From Eutreptiella sp. 'Long Island Sound 2002' (Eukaryota; Euglenozoa; Euglenophyceae; Eutreptiales; Eutreptiaceae), in the NCBI GenBank assembly GCA_964036045.1, contig OZ038379.1, forward strand, positions 119,165,206 to 119,229,205: a stretch of 64,000 bases of DNA, written 5' to 3'. Both the position numbers and the translations under genes were made by a program. Shown here one piece after another: positions 18,501-28,188 of the stretch. The notes beneath the pieces were generated by a model. The model saw only the letters and a list, made by a program, of their open reading frames with translations. It was not told the DNA's origin and did not search any database. Each line of letters starts with the position of its first letter. Positions within the stretch are counted from its first letter, which is position 1.

Positions 18501-19612
18501 CAAGACGGCACCGCAGCAGGCACCCCAGCCGCAGCTCGCATCAAAGCCAGCACCGAAGCAGCCTGTCCCAGTCCTAGACCAGCCACAAGAACAAGGAGGT
18601 CCGTGCAGTTCCACCCCACCAAGTACGGCTCCCAAGGCCAAGCAGCAGAGCAGAGTCGACGCGGACAAGGAGGCAGGAGATGAGCTCATGCAGCGCCGAG
18701 ATTGGTCCTACAAAGACGGCTACAAGCCTCGTGGGATCATCTACTGCACCACTGCGATCGCGCCCATGATTGTGGAGGGAGCCGAAATCAAGCCAGCAGG
18801 CGCCAAGAGGGCCCCTCAGGACCACGTGGCCGTCATCATCCCCAACGATCAGTGGAGCCCCAGCCAACAAGGGGAGGAGGAGGAGGAAGAGGACGACTGG
18901 TCGGAGTTCATGCCCAGCTGCCAGGTGTCCTCCGCCAAAAGCAAAGCGAATGAGGAGTTGGGCAAGTGGCAGTCGTGGTAGGAGACGTACGAGGCCGATG
19001 AGATTGAGGACCTCTGCCCCGACCCAAAGACCATGAGGATGTCCCCGTCCAAGCCACCAACTCCAAAGAAGAAGAAGCCCCAAGGAGACCCACAAGCCCA
19101 GCCACCAGCCCCCCCAACAAGGAGACAAGGGACATGCCGAAGCTGCAGCACCAGCAGAAGCACCAGCAGCAGCTGCACAAGAAGAAGAGGCATCAGCCCC
19201 AGCAACAGCAGCAGCACAAGAAGACGACGCACCAGCCCCACCACAAGAAGAAGAGGCACCAGCGGCCGCGCCACAAGAAGGAGAAGGAGCAGCCCCGAAA
19301 GAAGAAGAGGCACCAGAAGGAGCAACTGCAGAAGGCGACCCAAGCCCACAAGAAGAAGGGGATGCAGCCCCAGCTGCCACTGGGGCAGAAGACCAGAGAC
19401 CCGAATGGGAGAAGGAGTGGGAGGCCGAAGTGGTGGTCCAAACTATTAAGGATATCACGCGCGCGCGCGCCTGGTATAGCGCGCGCCATAAGGCTCCTAG
19501 CGCGCGCTGTAAATATGTTGCTCGCGCTACACTGTTTTCGTCCGTGAGGACCTGTACTGTTGCACACTTTTCAGACCCTTCAGACAGTGTTTTTGCATGT
19601 GTCTTGGGTTGA
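18501..19612 (+). pseudogene. Family E C-terminal region (Pro/Gln then Ala/Glu/Pro-rich)
   Basis: Frame 1 reads KTAPQQAPQPQLASKPAP, DWSYKDGYKPRGIIYCTT, VAVIIPNDQWSPSQQGEEEE and NEELGKWQSW, then TAG (18,979-18,981), then ETYEADEIEDLCPDPKTM. Near the 7-C run at about 19,110 the coding frame changes to an Ala/Glu/Pro-rich one with EEEAPA repeats and EWEKEWEAEVVVQTIKD, ending at TGA 19,610-19,612 inside GCGCGC repeats. It looks like a disordered tail. The 439-codon minus-strand ORF over this stretch is its shadow. Confidence 0.4.
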
Positions 19613-19835
19613 ATGACCAACAGGGAATGTTTTTTAAAAGCAAGGGGTTTTTGAGAAACGCAGGACACTGGAAAAAGAATGGTTTTGAAACATTTTCCGG
19701 TTTTGAAAAATTTGAAAAACGGGACAATATAGCGCGGTAGAGCGCGCGCAATAGGCGCGCTATAAAGGTCGTATTTTTGAAAATTTGCGCGCACTACGGA
19801 AAAAATGCAACATTGCGCGCACGCAGGGTTGTTGT
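19455..19835. repeat. GCGCGC palindrome cluster after family E
   Basis: ACGCGCGCGCGCC, TAGCGCGCGCCATA, TAGCGCGCGCTGTA, GAGCGCGCGCAATA and GGCGCGCTATA units. Same class as in the family E introns. Confidence 0.7.
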
Positions 19836-19870
19836 GTCCATGCACGCACCCATACATCCCACCCCCTCTT

Positions 19871-20656
19871 AGTAAGAAAAAGTGCTTTTCCAATGCTTTG
19901 AGGCATACTCTAGTTGTATTAGAGATGCACTGAGCATCCAGGCATTTCTATCTTAGTATTGGTCCTACCAAAAGTGGTGATAACACATTTTGACCTATGG
20001 AACCAAACACCCAATCAGGATATGGAGTGGACCCCTTAATCCCCTTTCAATGTGAGGCACATCATCTTTTCCTGAGTTGACTGAGAACTGACATATCCAA
20101 GGCAGAGCCTATGAATTTATCTATGTTTTTCCACGAATACTTAGCTGTCCTAGTGGTATGCACCCTAGGGGGCTGGGCACCTCTTTTTGAGAGGTCCTGG
20201 GTTCAATTCCTGGTCAGCCTAGCTAAGTAGGAAGATCCCATGTGACATGGCAGTGACCTCATCGCCACATGCCCTGCCACCTCAGCACATATGGGACCCA
20301 AAACAAAGAGTGCACATCTCCTGAGATGGCACTATGGAGATAGCGTGACCATGGGGCAGTTTTCCAACTCTTTTCCAAAACATTTCAGCTATCTTTGTGA
20401 ATATGCATTCCGATTTGACCTGAGTTGCAGTTTCTGTGAATATCCTTTCATCTTTCACTGATTACACTGCAGCCCTTCATGCTTTGATCCTGATTCTCTT
20501 CTCCTTGCACACCTCTGGCTTGGGTTATCCTGGATTGACTATATTTCAGCAAACAAAAGGTTTTCATCTCCAAAAACAAGCAGCAGGAAACCCTACACCA
20601 GCAGCAAGCAGCAGGAGAGACAAAAACACAGTGTTGAAACCACTATAAACTTTTCT
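19871..20656 (+). repeat. Ty3-1 5' LTR
   Basis: Begins AGTAAGAAAAAGTGC and ends ATAAACTTTTCT, with short inverted ends (AGAAAAAGT/ACTTTTCT). Contains a tRNA-like module at 20,139-20,226. Confidence 0.93.
20139..20226 (+). other. tRNA-like (Pol III box) module within the LTR
   Basis: An A-box-like TCCTAGTGGTATG and a B-box GGTTCAATTCC stand at tRNA-like spacing, bounded by complementary CTTAGCT and AGCTAAG ends. The anticodon arm is degenerate, so this is a tRNA-derived or SINE-like piece, not a working tRNA. It repeats in the 3' LTR at about 30,723-30,811. Confidence 0.5.
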
Positions 20657-20671
20657 GGTAGCAAGAGGCAG
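20656..20671 (+). promoter_or_regulatory. Ty3-1 primer-binding site
   Basis: TGGTAGCAAGAGGCAG at the LTR edge closely resembles the TGGTAGCAGAGG complement of an initiator tRNA-Met 3' end. Ty3-2 has the same motif at the same place. Confidence 0.65.
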
Positions 20672-20754
20672 TCTGTCTCTGCGCACCGGCAGCAACCCCG
20701 CGCCGTACATCCAGTGCGCCGAGTACAGGCACATATAAGCAGAAGGGCGAGAAG

Positions 20755-21039
20755 ATGGACACAAGGAAGGAGGACGCCAACGTGAAGACAGCGCCAGCGC
20801 CTGAGGCACCGGCAAGGCCAGCACCTGGGGAACCTGGACCTGGACCTAGCGCCGCTGTACCTTGGGAGCCCTTACATGGGCCATTCGAAGTGGCTGAGGA
20901 CTCGCTGGATGGACTCCGGACGGCCTTCAGGGCCCTCACAGTCGAAGAGGAGGTCACTCAGCCTGTGAAGAGGAAGGGAGAGAGCGAGAAGGATGCTGGA
21001 GACGAAGCAGACGAAGGAGAGGAACAAGGGCAAGACTGA
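20755..21039 (+). CDS. Ty3-1 leader ORF (Pro/Ala-rich, acidic)
   Basis: A 94-codon ORF from ATG 20,755 to TGA with a Pro/Ala-rich start (APAPEAPARPAPGEPGPG) and an acidic, Lys-rich tail (KRKGESEKDAGDEADEG). It ends 117 bases before gag in another frame. It may be a separate small protein, an upstream regulatory ORF or part of a frameshifted gag. No family recognised. Confidence 0.4.
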   Translation: MDTRKEDANVKTAPAPEAPARPAPGEPGPGPSAAVPWEPLHGPFEVAEDSLDGLRTAFRALTVEEEVTQPVKRKGESEKDAGDEADEGEEQGQD

Positions 21040-21155
21040 CGAATGACCCTACCTTCGAAGGCGCACCAAGCGCTTCTGGCCTCCACGCATCACCCTCTCC
21101 CATAACCACCACACTCCCAGCCGCTGCAACATCCACTCCCATAACCAACCCGCCT

Positions 21156-23210
21156 ATGGCAGAGGGCACAGGCTTTACTGGCATGCCTCCCTACCCCGCC
21201 TATGGTATGAGCCCACCTACCACTGCGCTCCCTGAGGCAACTATTGCCAGTGAGCCGGTGGCTTCCAGCTCTGCGCCGCGATGGTATGCGGCTGAATATC
21301 CCCATCCACTACCCGCTACTGGAACCTATGTGGATGTTCCTGGGTATGCACCTGGGTATGCAACCTTGAGTGGGTTGAGGAGAGGACCTGAATCTCTTGG
21401 TGGCAGGAGTAGAGGATCGGGAAGATCCTCCAACAGGTCCCTGACGCGGTCGGAGATTAACGAGGTGCTCCGAGGAGCCACTTCAAAAATCGTGGGCGAC
21501 CTCACTCAAGAGATCCGAGAGAAACTGGAGCCCCTGATGATCCCGCCCCAAGCGTCAGCTACCACGGTGGGAATGTCACCCCACCGAGTACAGGCCAACC
21601 ACCTGGCGGCAGGGTTGACAAACACCCTGGGGAGCCTGAGGAGCCGACCGATGCCGACTCCAGCACCTATACCGAGAAGTCCTTTCGTACCGAGAACGGC
21701 CCAGCCGCCCTACAGCCACGTGACGAACTCTACGAGGGCCGAGCTAGACCGGCTGGGGCTGACAGCCTTGAGGGCGATGTTGGACCTGGAGCCTTATGGC
21801 TCTAGTGATCTAGGCGGAGACCCCTCCGATGATGAGCCGCCGTCGATGACTTCTACTTCGCCCTCGGAGGACGATGACCCGGAGGACCCCGAGGACCCAA
21901 AGGGGAAGAAGAAGAAGAAGAAGAAGAAGAAGACCCGACGCCCTGAGGGACGCAGGTCTCAGGAGGCGAAGGCTATTGCCACCTCCAAGATCGTGGTGAA
22001 CCTGCCTGAGTTCACAGGCAAGGACCTCAGCGAGTTCGCTGAGAATTTTGGCCGGTTCCTCCGATTGACCGGCCAAACCCACGTCAGTGGGCGAGTCAAG
22101 TGCGATCTGCTCCTGCAGTGCTGCAAGACCAAGTACCTGGAGAAGCAGGTCAGGCAGATCGTGACTAACTCCGCCACCTTTGCCGATGTGTTGGTTGCCC
22201 TGGAGAGGCAGTACCCGACCTACGAAACCGACCTCTCCATCAGGGCCGAGATCCAGAACCTGCCCGTGCTGCCCAACAACCCCAAACCTCGCAGGGTCTC
22301 TGAGCTGTTGGCTGACCTGGATCACTGGGCTGGACGACTGACGCCCGGTTCCTACAGCAGCGACGACCTGCTGTTCTGGTTGGTGGCCAAGCTCCCTCGA
22401 GAGCTATGGGACGAGTGCCGTTCGACGGCGGAGCGTAAGGCTAGATCCCTCCGCTACGAGGATCTATGCGTGCTACTCCTGGAGCTGGCGCTGGAGAAGG
22501 AGAGCGACCAGCACTTGAACAACTACCGTCCTGGTGGTGGAGGTTCTGGAGGCCATGGCAAAGGGTACCAAGGGTCCCGACCTGGGCAGGGGACTACCCC
22601 CAAACACGCCCGAGCCCGTATCAAAGAGAACGTGAAGGAGCTATTCTGGTGTGATGCCAGAGACGAGCAGGGCCACCTGCAGCACGCCCCTGACTGCGAG
22701 CAGCGAGACTGCTTCGTAGTCCAGGGGAAGCAGCAGGAGAAGAACACCGGCGCCAAAGCGAAGCTGCCGGATCATTACAGGTGCACCATCACGTGTGCAT
22801 TCTGCGGGAAGCGGAAGCACTACGAGGATGAGTGCTACCATAAGCAACGCCTATCGGCGAAGCTTAAGGGTGAAGATCCTGGCAAAGGCTCAGGCAAAGG
22901 TGGAGGCAAAGGCAAAGGCAACGACTCCGGCAAGGGCAAGTCGAAAGGACGTGGTCAAGGGCAAGACAAGGGTCAAGGTGGACGAGGAGGAGGCGCTAAC
23001 CGCCAGCCCGACAACAAGAACAAGGACAAGAACGGAGGCAACCCCAACCCTAATCCAGGGGGGAACTCCGAGCCCTCTGCAGGGCAGTCTGGTCCTACCA
23101 CACGCTCACAAACGCAGGCCCAGCAAGAACAAGGAGCCAAGCGTGAGCATGAAGGTGGTGATGACGGCAACGCTAAGAAGAGGAGCCGTTTCATGAGGAT
23201 GGCCCGCTAA
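21156..23210 (+). CDS. gag: Ty3-1 Gag
   Basis: 684 residues from ATG 21,156 to TAA 23,208. The N-terminal third is Pro/Ser-rich. An acidic and poly-Lys tract (KGKKKKKKKK) lies at about residues 250-262. The capsid-like region runs about 285-450 (NLPEFTGKDLSEFAENFGRF, LVALERQYPTYETDLSIRAE, LVAKLPRELWDEC), and a CCHC zinc knuckle, CAFCGKRKHYEDEC, lies near residues 547-560 (about 22,795-22,836). A Gly/Lys/Ser tail (GKGSGKGGGKGKGN) probably binds RNA. It assembles the cytoplasmic particle. The same frame after the TAA meets a TGA (23,253) before the protease. Confidence 0.88.
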   Translation: MAEGTGFTGMPPYPAYGMSPPTTALPEATIASEPVASSSAPRWYAAEYPHPLPATGTYVDVPGYAPGYATLSGLRRGPESLGGRSRGSGRSSNRSLTRSEINEVLRGATSKIVGDLTQEIREKLEPLMIPPQASATTVGMSPHRVQANHLAAGLTNTLGSLRSRPMPTPAPIPRSPFVPRTAQPPYSHVTNSTRAELDRLGLTALRAMLDLEPYGSSDLGGDPSDDEPPSMTSTSPSEDDDPEDPEDPKGKKKKKKKKKTRRPEGRRSQEAKAIATSKIVVNLPEFTGKDLSEFAENFGRFLRLTGQTHVSGRVKCDLLLQCCKTKYLEKQVRQIVTNSATFADVLVALERQYPTYETDLSIRAEIQNLPVLPNNPKPRRVSELLADLDHWAGRLTPGSYSSDDLLFWLVAKLPRELWDECRSTAERKARSLRYEDLCVLLLELALEKESDQHLNNYRPGGGGSGGHGKGYQGSRPGQGTTPKHARARIKENVKELFWCDARDEQGHLQHAPDCEQRDCFVVQGKQQEKNTGAKAKLPDHYRCTITCAFCGKRKHYEDECYHKQRLSAKLKGEDPGKGSGKGGGKGKGNDSGKGKSKGRGQGQDKGQGGRGGGANRQPDNKNKDKNGGNPNPNPGGNSEPSAGQSGPTTRSQTQAQQEQGAKREHEGGDDGNAKKRSRFMRMAR

Positions 23211-23255
23211 CTGCGGAACAAGGGGTTCGAGGTGACCTGTCCCGCGGAGTTCTGA

Positions 23256-23927
23256 CGGGGACGCTCTGGTGGCACCCAAGACCTGGTGTTTTGGGTACGT
23301 ATCCGACTAGGGGGATGCGAATACCTGGGGGTATTGGACACTGGCGCCACCATATCTATCGTGGCCAAGAAAATTTTACCTTGTGGGAGCCTGAAGAACA
23401 CCACGACCACCGCTGCAATACGCATTGGGGATGGACATGTGGTGCACAGCTGCGGGGATTGTGAAGTGGAGGTACCTATGGGCTCCCGGACTATCGCCCA
23501 TTGGTTCTATGTGATGGACACTGAGCCCTTCGACTTTGTACTGGGGACTGACTTCTTCGTACAGCACTTCCAGATACAATCCCTGACGCTGCAAGCGGCC
23601 TATCTCCTCTACGTGGACCACGGCAGTGGCAGAGAGTCTGTGCCACTGGAGCAGTCGGAACATACCTCGAGTTACCTGAGGCTATCGAAGGAGGAGCCCT
23701 CGAACATGATGGCGGCCTCCAAAACTGAGGACTATCAACTATTGGGGGAAGTCCTGGACCAAGGTCTGAAGGAGTTGGGTTACTCTCGAGAAGACCTGAG
23801 TGTGGAGTTGTTCGCCAGCGACAAGCAGCATGTACTGGACCTTTACTGCAGCAAGGCAGGAGAACTGCAGCTACAAATTTTACTGGCCCTCTTTCAAGAT
23901 GGCCTACGGGAACCCCAGGCTCAGTGA
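23256..23927 (+). CDS. Ty3-1 protease and start of a methyltransferase-like region
   Basis: Same frame as gag but after TAA 23,208 and TGA 23,253. LDTGATISIV (D-T-G at about 23,337) is the retropepsin active site, and FDFVLGTDFF is the usual second conserved block. About 80 residues later, SVELFASDKQHVLDLY starts a region resembling the N6-adenine methyltransferase-like domain of some retroelements. The domain continues in the next frame, so a +1 shift near 23,855-23,870 is needed for the joined product. Confidence 0.75.
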   Translation, partial: RGRSGGTQDLVFWVRIRLGGCEYLGVLDTGATISIVAKKILPCGSLKNTTTTAAIRIGDGHVVHSCGDCEVEVPMGSRTIAHWFYVMDTEPFDFVLGTDFFVQHFQIQSLTLQAAYLLYVDHGSGRESVPLEQSEHTSSYLRLSKEEPSNMMAASKTEDYQLLGEVLDQGLKELGYSREDLSVELFASDKQHVLDLYCSKAGELQLQILLALFQDGLREPQAQ

Positions 23928-26900
23928 ACTGGGGAAGGTGCTGTCCAAGGTGGCCTTGGAACGTTCCCGTATGGTCCTGTGTTCCCCTGATTGGGGAGGC
24001 CATGGGGGCAACGAATACTGGCGAAACCTCCTGGACAGGCTGACTATCAGCTCTGTTCGGTTACCTGATGAGGCCATCTACGTGCCTCTGGGGCGTAAGA
24101 CGCCTATTGGGAAACCCGGATGGGGGAGTATGCTGAGCGTGGTGGACGGAGGTCTTACCTCCATCCCCTGGGAGGATCTGGACCCGACTCTGGTCCAGGC
24201 TATACAACGAGAAAGCGACGGACTCGCCTTGGGTGACTTGAAGGATCGCCTACGACCTCAAGATGCTGTTGAAACTACACCCGGAGGAGATGAGTACGTC
24301 GTGACTGACACCAACGCCCCCAACTCTCCCTGTCATGTACCTGTTCCTGATGGAGTCTCTGAGTGTGGACTATCTGAGCTACCTAGCTCTATCCACTCAG
24401 ATGACGAAACTGAGCACGACGCCTTCTTCGTGCAGACCTGTGTGGAGGAAGTGGAGAACGCCGAGTACGCCGCCCCACTGAAACCCCTACTCTCCATGAG
24501 GGTGGAAGACCCCGTGGACGAGAAGCTGGACCCTCGATCCAGGCTTAGGGAGTATGTGGATTCCAAGAGGAAGTTGGTGGCGAAAAAGCTATGCTACGCG
24601 AAGCCTACCCGCAGCTCATGGCCACTGAAGCAAGGACGTATGGGAGACCTATCCCAATTGAAGGAGGACCTCGAACAGAAGATCACCACCTGGCAAAGGG
24701 AGGTAGATCTTAAGCTCATGAAGAGCGTGTGGGGCGCCCATGTGAGGACCCCAGAGGAGGACGACCTCTCGGAGGAATGTGTATGTGAACCCCCTCGAGC
24801 GTGCCTTTGTTGCCATCGTCCACCGGAGATGGTTGAACAAGACCTTCTATATGCCTACCAAGGGCTGAAGGACACTACCACGGGCGAAGAGTCGGTGGAG
24901 GACCACCTCCCGACGTCTATTACTCAGGGGGCAAGCAACTTACACTCTGACGAGGACATGGAGGACAAGATCAAGGTATTGGACCCGCGGGTACAGAAGC
25001 TTATAAGGACCTATCTGGAGGTGTTCGGAGAACTACCCCCTCCAGCCTCATGTGACAAGCTGGTACAGATGGACCTCAAGCTGAAACCCGAGTTCGTGGG
25101 TCACAAGATCCGGAGCAGACCCTATCCAGCTCCTAAAGAGCAGGCCCACGAGATTTTGCGACAGATACAGGAATGTATCGACGCTGGCCTAGTCCTTGAG
25201 TACCAGGACGGGGACTACCCCCTACACTGCAGCCCCTGTTTCCTGGTGGCTAAACCTGGGTCTACAGCCAAACGGCTGGTAGTGGACTACGGAGATCTGA
25301 ACAAGAAAACGCTGAACCACTCAGGGTCCATTCCCAATGTGGAGTCTACCCTGGAGAAGATAGCCTCCTGTCGCTACAAGACCAAAATGGACAAGAGGAG
25401 CCGATTCTGGCAAGTGGACCTGACGCCCAACGCACAGGAGCTACTGGCCTTCATCACCCCTCAGGGGAGGGTGTTCAAGTGGAAGGTCATGCCGTTTGGC
25501 GTGGCTAACGCACCCGCTCTTTTCCAAGAGCTGATGAACAAGATCTTGTCCATCTTACGAAGGAGACCTAAGGTGCAGGAGCTCATATCCCGTGGTGCCC
25601 AGATGGAGGCTCACATCGACGATGTATGCCTCGGGACCAATACCCAGGAGGATCACCTAATCCTCTTGGGTGAGTTCTTTGCGGTCTGCCAGGAGAACCA
25701 CACACGACTCAAGCTGGAGAAGTGTGAGTTCATGCAGGAGACCATGCAGTACCTGGGGTTTGACGTTGGCTATGGGTGCTGGACCCCAGCGGCCTCTAAG
25801 GCCAAACCCCTGATGGATGCCAAGGTACGACACGAAGACCCCAAGAAAGGACTTCATCATGTACGCAGTTTCATTGGGGCGTGCAACTTCTATCGCCGCC
25901 ACATCAAAAACTTCACCTACACCAGCGCCGTTCTGACGGACTTGATCAAGAAGAGTACTACTTGGCGCTGGGGCCCACAAGAGCAACAAGCGTTTGACGA
26001 GCTCAAAGACAAGGTAGCTAACGCTAAGTGCTTGGGCGTGCCTAGGGCACAAGGGGAGATTATCCTGGTGACCGACGCCAGCAATGTGGGCGGTGGTGGA
26101 ACGTTGTTCCAATGGCAAGCACTAGAGAAGGAGGAGTTCGACTCGGCCATTTCCCAATGGGGGACGGAAGGTCTCAACCGAGATGGAACCCTCAAGCACA
26201 GCTACCCTGACAACAAGTGGGTCCTAGTACCTCTGGGCCACTGGAACTGGAAGTGGAACCAGGCCAGGGGGAACTACTCTACCTATGAGCAGGAATTGCT
26301 CGCGGGTAGGCTGGTGCTATCCTCACAAGCACGACTGTTGGGGAGTAACCCTGTGGTCTGGCTGTGCGACCAAGAACCGGTCCGCAGTTTCCAGAAGGGT
26401 CCCCCACCTGAGAAGGCCAAGCTACGGCGCTGGTGGACCTACCTCAGTGAACTACGGCTGACGGTACACCATATCCAAGAAGTGAAGAACGAGTGTGCCG
26501 ACTACATCAGCCGCAACAACTTCGACGCCCTGATTGGTGCCCGGTCTGAAGAGCTGGCTAAGGAAGCGTTCAGCCGTATGGACGTCCACTTGGACCTCAA
26601 CATGACGATGACACGCCCCCTGGATGGACTCCAACAATCAGAGTACCTGAAGGAGTTCGGGGATATCTACAAGCGCCTGGAGAAACGCCTTGAACCCCTC
26701 CTGGTCAACCAAGACCAGTGGAAGAGGGACAAGAGCTACCTCTGGCAGGAGGACCGCATCGTGGTGCCTAGTGACCGAGTCCCAGCGCTGCTGAAGTGGA
26801 CCCATGAGTCCAACGGTCATGTGGGTGCTGACCGTACCCTGAGGTTGTTCAAGCAGTGGTTCCACACTACGTGGACTGTCGACCAACTGCGGAAAACCCT

Positions 26901-28188
26901 CCAGCCTATCGTGGACAAGTGCCCGTGCAGGTCCTGTAAACCAGGGGATATCAGGGACAGAGGTCTCTACTTGACCCTGCCCATCCCTCACTGTGCTAAC
27001 AGTGTTCTATACGTGGACTACACGGAGATGCCAAAGTTCGGGGGCTATGACTTCGCCCTCGTGGTAACCTGTGGGTTGACCAGGTTTACCAGGGTGTTCC
27101 CATGTACCAAGCACATTACCGGGGAGGAGACTATCAAGATACTCCTGGAGGAGTGGTTTTGTGTCTATGGGGCGCCCAAAGAGATCAACTCCGATGAGGA
27201 CGTACGAGCACGCTCAGATACTGGCTGGTACAAGAGGGTCCTGAGATCCCTCAATGTCCAGGTGTCTACGGGGATTCCCTACTTTCACACGAGCAACCCC
27301 CTATGTGAGCGACAGATCCGTGTCCTCAAGGAGAATGTAAGGATATGGTGCAAAACTGAACGCACCAGAGACTGGGTGAGACTACTCCCCGTCATATCCT
27401 TGATGATGAACTCCCAAGAGAGTTCAGCTACTGGCTACTCGCCCCATGAGCTATTCCTAGGGCGCCGGGCATGGTTCCTACATGCCCCCTATCCAGAGGA
27501 CACCCATTCTTCTGTGGGTGAATGGGTCCAAGAGCAACAAGCGAAGGTGGACAAGGCCAAGGCTATGCTCCAGAGAGTGAGGGAGCGTCAGTGGAACAAG
27601 AAGAACAAGCACCGAGTACCGGCCACCTACCAAGAGGGGGACTGGGTGCTGGTGCACCACAGTCGACTACCCGCCTGGCCACGCTCTACCAGCAATGACC
27701 CATACTTCGGGCCGTACAAGATTCTATCAGTGGATGGACACCGTATCACCGTGCGGTGTTCTCCCCGTCTAGGGGGGACCCTGGTGTGCGCTGCTCAACA
27801 CCTGAAGCGCTACTATGATCCTGAAGACCTCTGTGGGGAGGTGTGGGAGCTGAAGGACGAGGAAATCGCCGCTCTGGACCTACAAGGGGCTGCCAGCCCT
27901 ATGGAAGTTGAAGGTGAACTCATCGACATGAACGCCGAGGAGATGGCTAAGGAGGGCTTCTACCTGGTGAAGTCTGTCCTACGCCACCGCTATCGCCAGG
28001 GTTGGCGCTTCCTCACCCTCTGGGAAGGGTTTGGAGTCGAAGAGGCCACCTGGGAGCCCTTCTCTGCATTTGTTCTACCTGAGGGACGCCTAAACTCAGT
28101 TCTGGTTGGCTACCTGTCCCAGAACAACCTTGGTGAGTTGCTGAGGCTCGCTGAGACGCTTGCCTCCAAGACTAAAGCTAGGGACTGA
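23800..28188 (+). CDS. pol: Ty3-1 Pol: RT, RNase H, integrase, chromodomain
   Basis: Open frame of 1,462 codons; real Pol sequence starts after the overlap with the protease frame (about 23,870). The methyltransferase-like remnant has YGNPRLSEL where N-P-P-x is expected. RT blocks: KRLVVDYGDLN, FWQVDLTPNAQ, KVMPFGVANAP, and catalytic H-I-D-D (25,612-25,623; His replaces the usual Tyr). RNase H: LVTDASNVGGGG (about 26,065) and STYEQELLA. Integrase: H-H-C-C zinc site around 26,805-26,940, then Asp in YVDYTEM (27,010), Asp in NSDEDVR (27,187) and Glu in LCERQ (27,301). Chromodomain near the end: LVKSVLRHRYRQGWRFLTLW and EEATWEPFSAF, expected to guide insertion to modified chromatin. Stop TGA. 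Confidence 0.92.
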   Translation: MWSCSPATSSMYWTFTAARQENCSYKFYWPSFKMAYGNPRLSELGKVLSKVALERSRMVLCSPDWGGHGGNEYWRNLLDRLTISSVRLPDEAIYVPLGRKTPIGKPGWGSMLSVVDGGLTSIPWEDLDPTLVQAIQRESDGLALGDLKDRLRPQDAVETTPGGDEYVVTDTNAPNSPCHVPVPDGVSECGLSELPSSIHSDDETEHDAFFVQTCVEEVENAEYAAPLKPLLSMRVEDPVDEKLDPRSRLREYVDSKRKLVAKKLCYAKPTRSSWPLKQGRMGDLSQLKEDLEQKITTWQREVDLKLMKSVWGAHVRTPEEDDLSEECVCEPPRACLCCHRPPEMVEQDLLYAYQGLKDTTTGEESVEDHLPTSITQGASNLHSDEDMEDKIKVLDPRVQKLIRTYLEVFGELPPPASCDKLVQMDLKLKPEFVGHKIRSRPYPAPKEQAHEILRQIQECIDAGLVLEYQDGDYPLHCSPCFLVAKPGSTAKRLVVDYGDLNKKTLNHSGSIPNVESTLEKIASCRYKTKMDKRSRFWQVDLTPNAQELLAFITPQGRVFKWKVMPFGVANAPALFQELMNKILSILRRRPKVQELISRGAQMEAHIDDVCLGTNTQEDHLILLGEFFAVCQENHTRLKLEKCEFMQETMQYLGFDVGYGCWTPAASKAKPLMDAKVRHEDPKKGLHHVRSFIGACNFYRRHIKNFTYTSAVLTDLIKKSTTWRWGPQEQQAFDELKDKVANAKCLGVPRAQGEIILVTDASNVGGGGTLFQWQALEKEEFDSAISQWGTEGLNRDGTLKHSYPDNKWVLVPLGHWNWKWNQARGNYSTYEQELLAGRLVLSSQARLLGSNPVVWLCDQEPVRSFQKGPPPEKAKLRRWWTYLSELRLTVHHIQEVKNECADYISRNNFDALIGARSEELAKEAFSRMDVHLDLNMTMTRPLDGLQQSEYLKEFGDIYKRLEKRLEPLLVNQDQWKRDKSYLWQEDRIVVPSDRVPALLKWTHESNGHVGADRTLRLFKQWFHTTWTVDQLRKTLQPIVDKCPCRSCKPGDIRDRGLYLTLPIPHCANSVLYVDYTEMPKFGGYDFALVVTCGLTRFTRVFPCTKHITGEETIKILLEEWFCVYGAPKEINSDEDVRARSDTGWYKRVLRSLNVQVSTGIPYFHTSNPLCERQIRVLKENVRIWCKTERTRDWVRLLPVISLMMNSQESSATGYSPHELFLGRRAWFLHAPYPEDTHSSVGEWVQEQQAKVDKAKAMLQRVRERQWNKKNKHRVPATYQEGDWVLVHHSRLPAWPRSTSNDPYFGPYKILSVDGHRITVRCSPRLGGTLVCAAQHLKRYYDPEDLCGEVWELKDEEIAALDLQGAASPMEVEGELIDMNAEEMAKEGFYLVKSVLRHRYRQGWRFLTLWEGFGVEEATWEPFSAFVLPEGRLNSVLVGYLSQNNLGELLRLAETLASKTKARD

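Noticed and set aside
18574-19893. 439-codon minus-strand ORF
   Set aside because: Shadow of the Ala/Glu/Pro-rich plus-strand coding frame; Ser/Ala/Leu runs mirror the GCA/GAA repeats and no domain is present.
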